Assembly: GCF_038003525.1 (NCBI RefSeq) | Contig: NZ_JBBOPI010000001.1 | Location: forward strand, 2,223,001 to 2,287,000 | Origin: Solibacillus sp. FSL H8-0538 | GTDB lineage: Bacteria > Bacillota > Bacilli > Bacillales_A > Planococcaceae | DNA: 64,000 bases | Direction of reading: 5' to 3' | In this document: one piece after another, positions 44,149-51,956 of the stretch | Position numbering within the stretch: position 1 is the stretch's first letter | Layout of the letters: each line of letters begins with the position of its first letter | The notes under the pieces: generated by a model | The model's database searches: none | Seen by the model: only the letters and a program-made list of their open reading frames with translations | What the model was told of the DNA's origin: nothing | Made by a program: the position numbers and the translations under genes

Positions 44149-44173
44149 AAAAACCGACAAACTTTGCCGGTTT
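44149..44173 (-). terminator. Terminator of the nitronate monooxygenase-like gene
   Basis: On the minus strand AAACCGGCAAAG and TTTGTCGGTTT pair (one mismatch) with a T-run after. Confidence 0.7.
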
Positions 44174-44189
44174 CTTTTGGGACATGAAG

Positions 44190-45200
44190 TTATATCTTTG
44201 CTAGTAAAGTATCGACAATTTCTTGTACAGAAGCTTCTTTTGCCATAAAGCTGTTTTCACCCATCCATAATGATAAATATTCTGAACGATTTTGCTTTAC
44301 ACTTTCCTGGCGAATTTTTATCGTTAAGTAATGCTGGATGGGGTAAGGTGCGACGATGGCATCTTTCAAATCCTCAGTGAATTTATTTTTTAATCCACGT
44401 GCATATTTCCCAGAAAATGCTTTCGTTAAGGTCGTGTCCTTTTCATGTGACTGTAAAATCGCGTTTTTATGTAGTTCACTTGCTTTACATTCAGTCGCCG
44501 TAAGAAGCGCCGTCCCGATTTGAACCGTAGACGCACCATGTTGAAGCATCGTTTGCATATGCGCTGTCGTCATAATACCGCCAGCTGCAATAATAGGTAA
44601 TGAAACTTTTGGTACTACTTGCCTTAATAGCTCTTCTATCGAGAAAAGCTCGATATCCTCTGTAAATGAACCGCGATGTCCACCCGCCTCACTACCTTGC
44701 AAAACAATGGCATCAAGCCCTGCAGTCTCAACGGCAATAGCCTCTTGCAAAGTGGTCGCCGTCCCAATTAAATATGTCCCATTTCCTTTTAATCGCTCAA
44801 TAATATCCGCAGATGGCAAACCAAATGTAAACGAACAAATTGGTACTTGTTCATCAATTACTGCTTGAACTTGTCCATCAAAGACATTATTCGAAACAAC
44901 GCGCTGTAAATTGCTAATACCAAGCTCCTCATAAATTGGCTGTAATGCCGTTCTCGCCTGCTGCAAAACAGAGATATCAATCTTTGGTTCATCTTGAATA
45001 AATAAATTGACACTAAACGGTTTATCGGTAAGTGCCTTTACTTGTTGGATAAAAGATTTTGTTTCCTCACCGTTTAAGTAGCCTGCACCAATTGAACCTA
45101 AAATACCTGCCTCACAACAAGCAGCCACAAAATTTGGTGACGTAATCCCTGCCATTGGTGCTTGAATGATTGGTTTTTTAATTGCAAATTGTTTTAACAT
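44190..45200 (-). CDS. Nitronate monooxygenase / FabK-like FMN enzyme
   Basis: The protein has 336 residues and is a TIM-barrel of the 2-nitropropane dioxygenase family. Seen are IIQAPMAGITSPNFVAACCEAGILGSIGAG at the N-terminus, FTFGLPSADII, the FMN phosphate site GSEAGGHRGSF, and IAAGGIMT...GASTVQIGTALLTATE. These enzymes oxidise alkyl nitronates; FabK relatives reduce enoyl-ACP, so the exact reaction is open. The start is ATG 45200, 8 nt after AAGGGGTG. It occupies, with the lipoprotein, the place of spoIIIAA/AB and yqhV in the B. subtilis order. Confidence 0.8.
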   Translation of the reverse strand: MLKQFAIKKPIIQAPMAGITSPNFVAACCEAGILGSIGAGYLNGEETKSFIQQVKALTDKPFSVNLFIQDEPKIDISVLQQARTALQPIYEELGISNLQRVVSNNVFDGQVQAVIDEQVPICSFTFGLPSADIIERLKGNGTYLIGTATTLQEAIAVETAGLDAIVLQGSEAGGHRGSFTEDIELFSIEELLRQVVPKVSLPIIAAGGIMTTAHMQTMLQHGASTVQIGTALLTATECKASELHKNAILQSHEKDTTLTKAFSGKYARGLKNKFTEDLKDAIVAPYPIQHYLTIKIRQESVKQNRSEYLSLWMGENSFMAKEASVQEIVDTLLAKI

Positions 45201-45529
45201 CTCCATCACCCCTTACATAAATTGTAAGTTATTCCGCCGTATTTAGCCACTAAATGTTGTATTTTCAATATAAAACACTCATTTAAAATATGGCTCTACA
45301 CCAAAATCTGTACTTGACAGCACATTGCACTCCAGGCGGACGCTTTCCGTTCCATGTGCTTATAAAGTTGTACACTTTCTTTTAAAGTAAAGCACATGTT
45401 TTGGTAAGACCCTAAAATATATTAGAGGAAATTCAACTAAATTAACGGTTTTGTAGTTGGCTTCCGCAAATTAGAAAGACACATCTAAATAAATTAGTGT
45501 GAGACGACATCCTTACTTACGTAGATAAA
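45201..45529. other. Gap between efp and the nitronate monooxygenase-like gene
   Basis: It contains CCAAAATCTGTACTTGAC and CTCCAGGCGGACGCTTTCCG (about 45298-45349), a decayed GC-rich repeat of a type frequent in related genomes. A stem CATGTGCTT / AAAGCACATG (45353-45402) and repeat A6 follow. No gene seen. Confidence 0.5.
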
Positions 45530-45530
45530 A
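45471..45530 (+). repeat. Family A interspersed repeat, copy A6 (decayed)
   Basis: It keeps TTAGAAAGACACATCT at the start and GACATCCTTACTTACGTAGATAA at the end in family order and spacing. The central stem has lost most pairing. Confidence 0.65.
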
Positions 45531-45561
45531 AAGAGGGTGCGATATAACTCGCACCCTCTTT
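45530..45561 (-). terminator. Terminator of the yqhS-yqhT-efp operon
   Basis: AAAGAGGGTGCGA and TCGCACCCTCTTT pair perfectly. On the minus strand a TTTTTTATC tail follows, supplied by the end of repeat A6. Confidence 0.85.
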
Positions 45562-45568
45562 CACTTAT

Positions 45569-46129
45569 TTATTGTGCACGTGATACGTACGAAGAGTCAG
45601 TTGTGTTGATGATTAATTTATCACCTTGGTTAATGAAGAATGGTACTTGTACAGACAGACCAGTTTCAAGGATTGCTGGTTTCGTACCACCTGAAGCTGT
45701 ATCCCCTTTAATACCTGGTTCCGTTTCTGCAACTTCAAGCACTACAGTATTTGGTAATTCTACACCTAGCATTTCACCTTGGAAAGACTGGATGTGTATT
45801 TCCATGTTTTCTTGTAAGAATTTTAATTCGTATTCGATTTGAACTGCAGCAAGTTCAGTTTGCTCATAAGATTCTAAATCCATGAATACATGCTCGTCAC
45901 CTTGTGCATATAGATATTGCATTTTACGGTTGTCGATTTGTGCTTTTTCTACTTTCTCACCAGCGCGGAAAGTTTTTTCTTGTACGTTACCATTACGTAG
46001 GTTACGTAATTTAGAACGTACGAATGCAGCGCCTTTACCTGGTTTTACGTGTTGGAAATCCATAACGCGGTATAATTGGCCATCAACAATAATTGTTAGA
46101 CCAGTACGGAAATCGTTTACTGAGATCAT
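45569..46129 (-). CDS. efp: Elongation factor P
   Basis: The protein has 186 residues with three beta-barrel domains. [41 protein letters not shown] has the tip loop at GKGAA, whose lysine (about 32) is the site modified in EF-P proteins. It relieves ribosome stalling at proline runs. The ribosome site GGAGGAATAACAC precedes the ATG. It lies 17 nt after the upstream peptidase gene. Confidence 0.97.
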   Translation of the reverse strand: MISVNDFRTGLTIIVDGQLYRVMDFQHVKPGKGAAFVRSKLRNLRNGNVQEKTFRAGEKVEKAQIDNRKMQYLYAQGDEHVFMDLESYEQTELAAVQIEYELKFLQENMEIHIQSFQGEMLGVELPNTVVLEVAETEPGIKGDTASGGTKPAILETGLSVQVPFFINQGDKLIINTTDSSYVSRAQ

Positions 46130-46146
46130 GTGTTATTCCTCCAAAA

Positions 46147-47208
46147 TTATAAGTTAAGTAGTTGTTTTGTCGAATGCGTTAATAGTTCATTCCCTGTTTC
46201 AGTGATTACAATATCGTCTTCGATTCGAACGCCACCTATACCAGGTAAGTATACACCTGGTTCAATCGTTACGACCATATTCGGCTCTAACACCGTGTCT
46301 GAGCGGAATGAAAGTCCTGGTCCTTCATGTACTTCTAAACCGATACCATGTCCTGTTGAGTGACCAAATGCCTCGCCGTAACCTTTTGATGTCAAATAAT
46401 TACGCGCTACTGCATCCGCTTCAATCCCAGTCATGCCTGGACCGACTTTTTCTAAAGCAAGCAGTTGTGATTCAAGTACAACATTGTACATCTCAACTAA
46501 TTTTTCAGAAGGTTGACCAATAGCAATTGTACGTGTGATGTCAGAAATGTATCCGTTATAGTATGCACCGAAATCAAGTGTTACAAAATCACCTTGTTCA
46601 ATGACTTTATTTGTTGCTACGCCATGCGGCAACGCAGAACGAACGCCACTAGCCACAATAATATCAAAAGATGAGCTTGTAGCACCCTGTTTACGCATGA
46701 AAAATTCGAGTTCATTCGAAACTTCAAGCTCCGTTTTACCGGGCTCAATAAAGCTTAATATATGTGTGAATGCATTATCTGCAATTTCACATGCAACCTT
46801 AATAATATTAATCTCTTGTTCACTCTTAATCAAGCGAATTTTTTCAATTAAACCTGAAAGTGGAGCAAAATCAACATTTACTGCCGATTTATAAAGCTCA
46901 TATAGCCCATAGCTCATCGCATCCTTTTCAAAGCCTAACGTTTTTACGCCCATTAAAGCGACTTGTTTTCCTACTTCTGCAGAGATTAGACCCGTGTGCG
47001 TCACGATGCGGAAATCTTGAATTTGCGCTGCAGCTTGCTCTGTATAGCGAAAGTCCGTAATGAATACAGCATCTTGTTGTGACACGATTGCCACACCAGC
47101 TGTACCAGTAAAGCCTGTCATGTAACGACGGTTATACTCATTTGTAATTAAAAGTGCATCAACATTATTGTCTAGTAAAGCTTGACGCAATTTTGCTAAT
47201 TTAACCAT
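46147..47208 (-). CDS. yqhT: M24 family Xaa-Pro dipeptidase/aminopeptidase (YqhT)
   Basis: The protein has 353 residues with a creatinase-type N-terminal domain and a pita-bread M24 domain. Metal ligands are visible: DFGAYYNGYISDITRT (two Asp), FGHSTGHGIGLEVHEGP (His), MVVTIEPGVYLPGIGGVRIEDD (two Glu). It cleaves X-Pro bonds in cytoplasmic peptides. Its neighbour efp also deals with proline, a long-known pairing. Both possible names (dipeptidase PepQ or aminopeptidase PapA) are used for this family. Confidence 0.92.
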   Translation of the reverse strand: MVKLAKLRQALLDNNVDALLITNEYNRRYMTGFTGTAGVAIVSQQDAVFITDFRYTEQAAAQIQDFRIVTHTGLISAEVGKQVALMGVKTLGFEKDAMSYGLYELYKSAVNVDFAPLSGLIEKIRLIKSEQEINIIKVACEIADNAFTHILSFIEPGKTELEVSNELEFFMRKQGATSSSFDIIVASGVRSALPHGVATNKVIEQGDFVTLDFGAYYNGYISDITRTIAIGQPSEKLVEMYNVVLESQLLALEKVGPGMTGIEADAVARNYLTSKGYGEAFGHSTGHGIGLEVHEGPGLSFRSDTVLEPNMVVTIEPGVYLPGIGGVRIEDDIVITETGNELLTHSTKQLLNL

Positions 47209-47225
47209 TCATGTTACTCCCCTTT

Positions 47226-47654
47226 TTACTGTTGTAAAAACTTTCTAAGTGCTAGTTCATAGCCAAATGTTCCGAGTCCACAAATTTGACCTACACATTC
47301 TGCCGCAAGCCATGAATGATGTCTGAATGACTCGCGTTTATGTATATTTGAGATATGCACTTCAATAACCGGCACATTAACTGCTGCAATGGCGTCACGT
47401 AGTGCAATACTTGTATGAGTATACGCACCAGGATTAAACACAATGCCATCAACATGCGTATCTTCAGCTTCGTGCACCCAATCGATTAACTTACCCTCAT
47501 GATTCGACTGACGAAAATCAACGCTAGCCCCGAATTCAGCTGCAATTGACGTACATTTACTTGCTACATCTGCTAACGTTTCAGAACCGTAAATTTCCGG
47601 CTCACGTTTACCTAAACGGTTTAAATTTGGACCATTTAATACAAAAAGCTTCAT
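47226..47654 (-). CDS. aroQ: Type II 3-dehydroquinate dehydratase (YqhS)
   Basis: The protein has 142 residues and converts 3-dehydroquinate to 3-dehydroshikimate. Seen are [18 protein letters not shown] (catalytic Arg and Tyr), [24 protein letters not shown], and [17 protein letters not shown] (catalytic His). The start is ATG 47654, 8 nt after AAGGGGA; an ATG two codons upstream directly abuts the ribosome site. aroK lies 14 kb downstream in the map. Confidence 0.95.
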   Translation of the reverse strand: MKLFVLNGPNLNRLGKREPEIYGSETLADVASKCTSIAAEFGASVDFRQSNHEGKLIDWVHEAEDTHVDGIVFNPGAYTHTSIALRDAIAAVNVPVIEVHISNIHKRESFRHHSWLAAECVGQICGLGTFGYELALRKFLQQ

Positions 47655-47715
47655 TGTCATTCCCCTTTATATGGCGTACTTTCCTTATTTTATCACAGTC
47701 AATTTATACGGCAAC

Positions 47716-48138
47716 TTATTTAGACTGTCTAAATAGGCTTCCCCGCCGGCCGAATGAAGCCGTCTCAAAAATAAAGCGTAGCGTAATAATAACCATTACA
47801 ATAAATGGAATTGACAGCTTTTTAAATGATGTTAGTTCTGCGGGATAATCAAAAATCACCCACTCTGCTACGATTGCAAGCGCCAGTCCAATTACAAATG
47901 ATGTAAATATTGCAGGCACGCGCGTCACAAACTGCATAACAACATAAAACAGCATCGCTACAACAAAGAGCGCCACGATTAATAGCAGCCATTTCCCAAA
48001 CGTCCCTACTCCTTCCATTTCCCATTTTTTCGCGTACCCAACCGGCTTCCACTTAATTAAATGGAATAAATGTAATAGCTTTAGAGTAATCGCAAAGAAA
48101 ACTGCACTCACTAAAGATGTCATAAGACTTACTTGCAT
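47716..48138 (-). CDS. yqhR: YqhR family membrane protein
   Basis: The protein has 140 residues with four membrane helices (LMTSLVSAVFFAITLKLLHLF, WLLLIVALFVVAMLFYVVMQF, SFVIGLALAIVAEWVIF and LSIPFIVMVIITLRFIFE). Position between aroQ and the divergent yqhQ, plus topology, identify it as YqhR; the function is unknown. The start is ATG 48138 after AAAGGAGTGG, 12 codons inside the longest frame. Confidence 0.82.
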   Translation of the reverse strand: MQVSLMTSLVSAVFFAITLKLLHLFHLIKWKPVGYAKKWEMEGVGTFGKWLLLIVALFVVAMLFYVVMQFVTRVPAIFTSFVIGLALAIVAEWVIFDYPAELTSFKKLSIPFIVMVIITLRFIFETASFGRRGSLFRQSK

Positions 48139-48275
48139 AAGAAACCCACTCCTTTTTACCTTTAGTTTCACCAATTTCTACGATTGCTATGCGTAAACGT
48201 AGAGCTTTTCGTAAAAATCTAGTACAATAATAAAGTTAATATTTAGATACTAATTATAGAGAGTGGTGTACATAA

Positions 48276-49214
48276 GTGAGTAATGGATCTCCTGTATACG
48301 GAGGACAAGCACTACTAGAAGGTGTTATGTTCGCTGGTAAAGATCATATGGTAACCGCGATTCGCCGTAATGACGATTCTATTGATTATTTCCATGTGGA
48401 AAAAAAGAAAAAACCAATTTTACAGAAATTAAAAAAGATTCCGTTCGTGCGTGGGGTTGTCGCATTAATTGAATCAGCGGGATTTGGTTCAAGACATCTG
48501 CAATTCGCCAGTGAGCGTTATGAAGTTACGCCTGGTGAAGAAGAAGATGCAGAGCCCGAGGAAACTTCGAAGCTTCAAATGATATTGGGAGTAGCCGTTG
48601 TTGGCGTACTATCATTCTTATTTGGAAAATTCGTATTTACGTTAGTCCCAGTATTCTTAGCAGAATTATTCTCTCCTTGGGTAACAGGTAAAATAGGACA
48701 AGTTTTCTTAGAAACGGGCTTTAAGCTCATCTTATTACTAAGCTATTTGCAAATTATCGCGATGACGCCACTGATTAAACGCGTGTTTCAGTATCACGGT
48801 GCTGAGCATAAGGTCATTAACTGTCACGAGGCCGGGATGGAACTTACTGTGGCAAACGTACAAAGCCAGTCACGCCTGCACTACCGCTGTGGCTCAAGCT
48901 TTATTTTATTTACAGTTATTGTCGGGATGTTTATTTACTTCTTCGTGCCTACCGATCCACTATGGTTACGTCTTGTAAACCGTATTTTATTAATACCAGT
49001 TGTACTTGGCGTATCGTTTGAAGTTCTACAAGCTACAAATGCTGTCCGCAACATTCCAGTACTACGTTTCCTTGGCTACCCTGGACTTTGGCTACAACTA
49101 CTAACAACAAAAGAGCCAAAAGACGATATGGTTGAAGTAGCCATCGCTTCATTCAAAAAATTACATGAAGTCGAAAAAAATCCAGAAATCGCCGCTACAA
49201 TGGCGCATGACTAA
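48276..49214 (+). CDS. yqhQ: YqhQ family membrane protein (DUF1385)
   Basis: The protein has 312 residues and matches DUF1385. Seen are the opening VYGGQALLEGVMFAGKDH, three to four central membrane helices, and the conserved YHGAEHKVINCHEAGMELTVANVQSQSRLHYRCGSSF with His and Cys residues that look like a metal site. A C-terminal helical region follows. The start is GTG 48276 behind AGAGAGTGGTG. It is divergent from yqhR. DUF1385 proteins have been linked to envelope processes; the chemistry is not known to me. Confidence 0.88.
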   Translation: MSNGSPVYGGQALLEGVMFAGKDHMVTAIRRNDDSIDYFHVEKKKKPILQKLKKIPFVRGVVALIESAGFGSRHLQFASERYEVTPGEEEDAEPEETSKLQMILGVAVVGVLSFLFGKFVFTLVPVFLAELFSPWVTGKIGQVFLETGFKLILLLSYLQIIAMTPLIKRVFQYHGAEHKVINCHEAGMELTVANVQSQSRLHYRCGSSFILFTVIVGMFIYFFVPTDPLWLRLVNRILLIPVVLGVSFEVLQATNAVRNIPVLRFLGYPGLWLQLLTTKEPKDDMVEVAIASFKKLHEVEKNPEIAATMAHD

Positions 49215-49218
49215 AAAG

Positions 49219-49256
49219 GAAGAGAGTGGCTCACGCGGGGTGGGTCACTCTCTTTT
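49219..49256 (+). terminator. Terminator of yqhQ
   Basis: AAGAGAGTG and CACTCTCTT pair around a GC-rich loop, followed by TTTTTG. Confidence 0.8.
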
Positions 49257-49380
49257 TGTTGGATTAATAGTAAAGATGGCTGATTCGGAGTATTGTTCGG
49301 AACTTTGACCGGTATACTCAAAAAATAGGCGCTTTATTCAGAACTTCACCTTTTTTGAATCCCACACCACTCTCTCGCTA

Positions 49381-50268
49381 TCAAACTAACCAGACCACTA
49401 AATATAGAATCACAATTGCGTAACAGCCATCCGTGACAAAGCTAAATTTTCGCCAATTATTTTGACCATACTTTTCTTCAAGAACTAAACAGAACAAATT
49501 CCCACAAATAATTATTGCAACAGGCATAAAGAAATGTACATGTGGAATGAAAAATAACATACTAGCAACACTAATAATCATCACAATGACAACCAGCGAC
49601 TGCATGTACGTTGAATGGCGAGGAAGCTTGCGACCTGGTTCCCCTATTACTCGCATATTTTTATTAATATAATGGTGTAAGCCGACCAGAACAAACAGCA
49701 CAACCAACCAGAAAAGAGATGCATTGCTAACAAGAATCGTTTCTATAAACATTGGATTATACCGCTGTTTATCCGCCTGAGCTAGCTCGAAATAGCTATC
49801 GGTAGCTGGCTCATAATAATAATTTTGCACCTGTCCAATATACTGTTTTAATATGCGCTCTGTTCCATCCGAATACATAAACTTCACGGTATAATCAGGT
49901 ACAGCTACCTGGTCAATTGGTTGTATAGGCTGTAGGACATCTAAAAACTTAGAGAAATGCGCAAGCCGCTCTTTATCCTTCTCTTCCTTTACTCCGCGCT
50001 GCCATTTTGTTGTTGGCACAAAATCATCTCTTGTAATGAGCGCTTTCGTCATAACATTTGCATCCGTTGTTGCAGTTTGCTGCGGAATCCATGTTTCCGT
50101 CATGACAAGGAAGAGAGTAATCGCAATCATCGCAATAATTAACGAAGGAATTTTACAATTAAACTTCGATGTTTTAACTAGCCGTTGCTCAATTTTTTCA
50201 AAATTACGTTGTCGCTCTATTTGTGATGGCTGAATTGCGCTTAACTCCTTCAATAGTTCTTCACGCAT
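49381..50268 (-). CDS. Membrane protein, probable anti-sigma factor for the adjacent ECF sigma
   Basis: The protein has 295 residues and I do not recognise the family. The cytoplasmic N-terminus (about 1-45, REELLKELSAIQPSQIERQRNFEKIEQRLVK) is short and helical, the right size for a sigma-binding segment. One membrane helix follows (SLIIAMIAITLFLVMTETWI), then an outside domain of about 110 residues (includes FMYSDGTERILKQYIGQVQNYYYEP) and four further helices. No zinc His-x3-C-x2-C motif is seen. The start is ATG 50268 after GGTGGGG. It overlaps the sigma gene by 8 nt, which supports the pairing. Confidence 0.6.
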   Translation of the reverse strand: MREELLKELSAIQPSQIERQRNFEKIEQRLVKTSKFNCKIPSLIIAMIAITLFLVMTETWIPQQTATTDANVMTKALITRDDFVPTTKWQRGVKEEKDKERLAHFSKFLDVLQPIQPIDQVAVPDYTVKFMYSDGTERILKQYIGQVQNYYYEPATDSYFELAQADKQRYNPMFIETILVSNASLFWLVVLFVLVGLHHYINKNMRVIGEPGRKLPRHSTYMQSLVVIVMIISVASMLFFIPHVHFFMPVAIIICGNLFCLVLEEKYGQNNWRKFSFVTDGCYAIVILYLVVWLV

Positions 50269-50743
50269 CGTCTTCCCCACCTTCCATCACTTGACGTAGT
50301 GCCTTTAAGCCCCGCGCAGTATTATTTTTCACCTGTGCTTCACTGCAACCAAGAGCTATAGCTACTTCTTTTACAGATAGTTCTTCTATATAACGTAGTA
50401 CGACTGATTCTCTGTAGGATAATTTAATTTGTTGAAGGGCCCTGTACAATACAGCTACTTCCTCACCCCGTTCTACAATCTCATCTGGTAATGGCTGCTC
50501 ATCTACACGTTTATCTTCCTTTAGTGAAATAAACGATAAAATCCGCTTTTTACGGAAATGATCATAAACGAGATTGCGCGCAGTTTTAATTAATAATGCA
50601 CGTTCTTTTTTTACAAAATCCTGCTTGAAAAAACGATAAAAGGTTTCCTGCAATAAGTCATGTGTTAAATCGATATTGCCGGTTAAATAAAGTATGTATT
50701 TAAATACGGAATCGTAATGTTCATCATACGTCCGACGCCGCAC
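50261..50743 (-). CDS. ECF-type RNA polymerase sigma factor
   Basis: The protein has 160 residues. Region 2 (YDSVFKYILYLTGNIDLTHDLLQETFYRFF, then KTARNLVYDHFRKK) and region 4 (LSYRESVVLRYIEELSVKEVAIALGCSEAQVKNNTARGLKALR) are clear, with a short linker between. The start is GTG 50743 after GGGAGG. It forms an operon with the membrane protein downstream. The signal and regulon are unknown. I could not find a convincing self-recognised promoter upstream. In B. subtilis other genes (yqhP, yqhO, mntR) occupy this place. Confidence 0.9.
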   Translation of the reverse strand: MRRRTYDEHYDSVFKYILYLTGNIDLTHDLLQETFYRFFKQDFVKKERALLIKTARNLVYDHFRKKRILSFISLKEDKRVDEQPLPDEIVERGEEVAVLYRALQQIKLSYRESVVLRYIEELSVKEVAIALGCSEAQVKNNTARGLKALRQVMEGGEDDA

Positions 50744-50910
50744 AAAAGCACCTCCCTCAGTATTTAAAGACGAACGAGCAGCATAACGGAATCACCACAA
50801 TATAAATAAATAATATTCAATCCCAAAAATTCCATAATTTATAATATCATTCATTTACAAGATCAGAAAACTCCGATACTATTTCCTTACAGAGAAAAGA
50901 GGTATCTTTT

Positions 50911-51675
50911 ATGGAAATTGATATTATTACAGTTGCACTACTTATATTATTCGGCTTTTTAGGGGCTTTTCTGAACTCCATCGTTGGCGGTGGTGGACTA
51001 ATTACACTGCCTGCCCTACTATTTGTCGGCTTGCCTCCAACTACTGCCATTGCAACAAATAAACTTGCAGCATCAATGGGAAATTTAACAAGCATGCTAA
51101 CGTTTCTGCGCGCTGGGAAAATTGATATAAAACTGCTTGGACCTATTTTACCGCTCGTATTCGGTGGTTCAATGCTCGGTGCCTGGACAGTACATTTCAT
51201 TTCACCTGATTTATTAAAGCCACTTGTGCTCGTTATGCTGGTCGTCGTGCTCATTTATACGCTATATAAAAAAGATTGGGGAAGCATTGAAAAGCGCAAA
51301 GAGATGACGAAAAAAAGTAGCATCCTTTTTTTCGGTGCACTCGTTGTCATCGGCTTCTACGACGGCTTTTTAGGACCGGGTACGGGGTCGTTTATTATTT
51401 TTCTCTTTCTTATGATGGGCTTTGACTTTCTGCAAGCTTCCGGTAATGCGAAGCTTCTGAATTTCATAAGTAATCTAGCTGCACTTATAATGTTTATCAT
51501 ACTTGGTGCAGTAAATTTTACATACGGTTTTATTATGGGCTTTGCGATGATTATTGGGGCATTTTGCGGGGCGAAATTTGCACTCGGGCGCGGTACAAAA
51601 TATGTCCGTTTACTTTTTATCGTCGTGACAAGCTTGCTTATTGCAAAAAATGCATATGATTTTTTTGTAAAATAG
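50911..51675 (+). CDS. TSUP (TauE/SafE) family membrane transporter
   Basis: The protein has 254 residues with seven to eight membrane helices. The first family repeat begins LLILFGFLGAFLNSIVGGGGLITLPALLFVGLPPTTAIATNKLAAS; the second has FYDGFLGPGTGSFIIFLF. TSUP proteins export sulfite, sulfonates or related anions, and the substrate here cannot be told. A ribosome site AGAGG precedes the ATG. It is a single gene, divergent from the ECF sigma operon. Confidence 0.9.
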   Translation: MEIDIITVALLILFGFLGAFLNSIVGGGGLITLPALLFVGLPPTTAIATNKLAASMGNLTSMLTFLRAGKIDIKLLGPILPLVFGGSMLGAWTVHFISPDLLKPLVLVMLVVVLIYTLYKKDWGSIEKRKEMTKKSSILFFGALVVIGFYDGFLGPGTGSFIIFLFLMMGFDFLQASGNAKLLNFISNLAALIMFIILGAVNFTYGFIMGFAMIIGAFCGAKFALGRGTKYVRLLFIVVTSLLIAKNAYDFFVK

Positions 51676-51907
51676 AAAATGGTTCCTAGTAATTTTTTTA
51701 GTGGTTACGAAAATATTACGTTATAGAGGGCGTCATCTCTCCTTTTTGTGGCGATGTTTTTTCTAACGTAAAATGTTGAATTTGGCGAGATTGACATACA
51801 ACTTATTTGAAATTAAGCGCCATTGACACTTATTTATTGTTAAGTCGTATGTTCAATTGGTCAATTTCCACTTTTCAATAAAAAAAACAGCTCATTAATA
51901 ATTAAAA
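51676..51907. other. Gap downstream of the TSUP gene
   Basis: It holds repeat A7 and AT-rich sequence, with no gene. The converging nrdJ terminator starts at 51908. Confidence 0.45.
51698..51767 (-). repeat. Family A interspersed repeat, copy A7 (inverted, decayed)
   Basis: Plus-strand TTTAGTGGTTACGAAA and GGGCGTCATCTCTCC, then TTTTTGTGGCGATG and TTTTTTCTAACG, align with the reverse complement of copy A8. The hairpin 2 region is scrambled. Confidence 0.55.
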
Positions 51908-51944
51908 AGCATGTTACGAAGCGACTAACGCCTCGTAACATGCT
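51908..51944 (-). terminator. Terminator of nrdJ
   Basis: AGCATGTTACGA and TCGTAACATGCT pair perfectly, with an inner GCG/CGC pairing. On the minus strand TTTTT follows, 13 nt after the stop codon. Confidence 0.85.
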
Positions 51945-51956
51945 CATTTTTTTATG

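Larger units (their letters stand above)
43928..44189. other. Gap between repeat B2 and the nitronate monooxygenase-like gene
   Basis: It holds the two terminators listed separately. No gene, promoter pair or RNA was recognised in the remaining AT-rich sequence. Confidence 0.5.
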
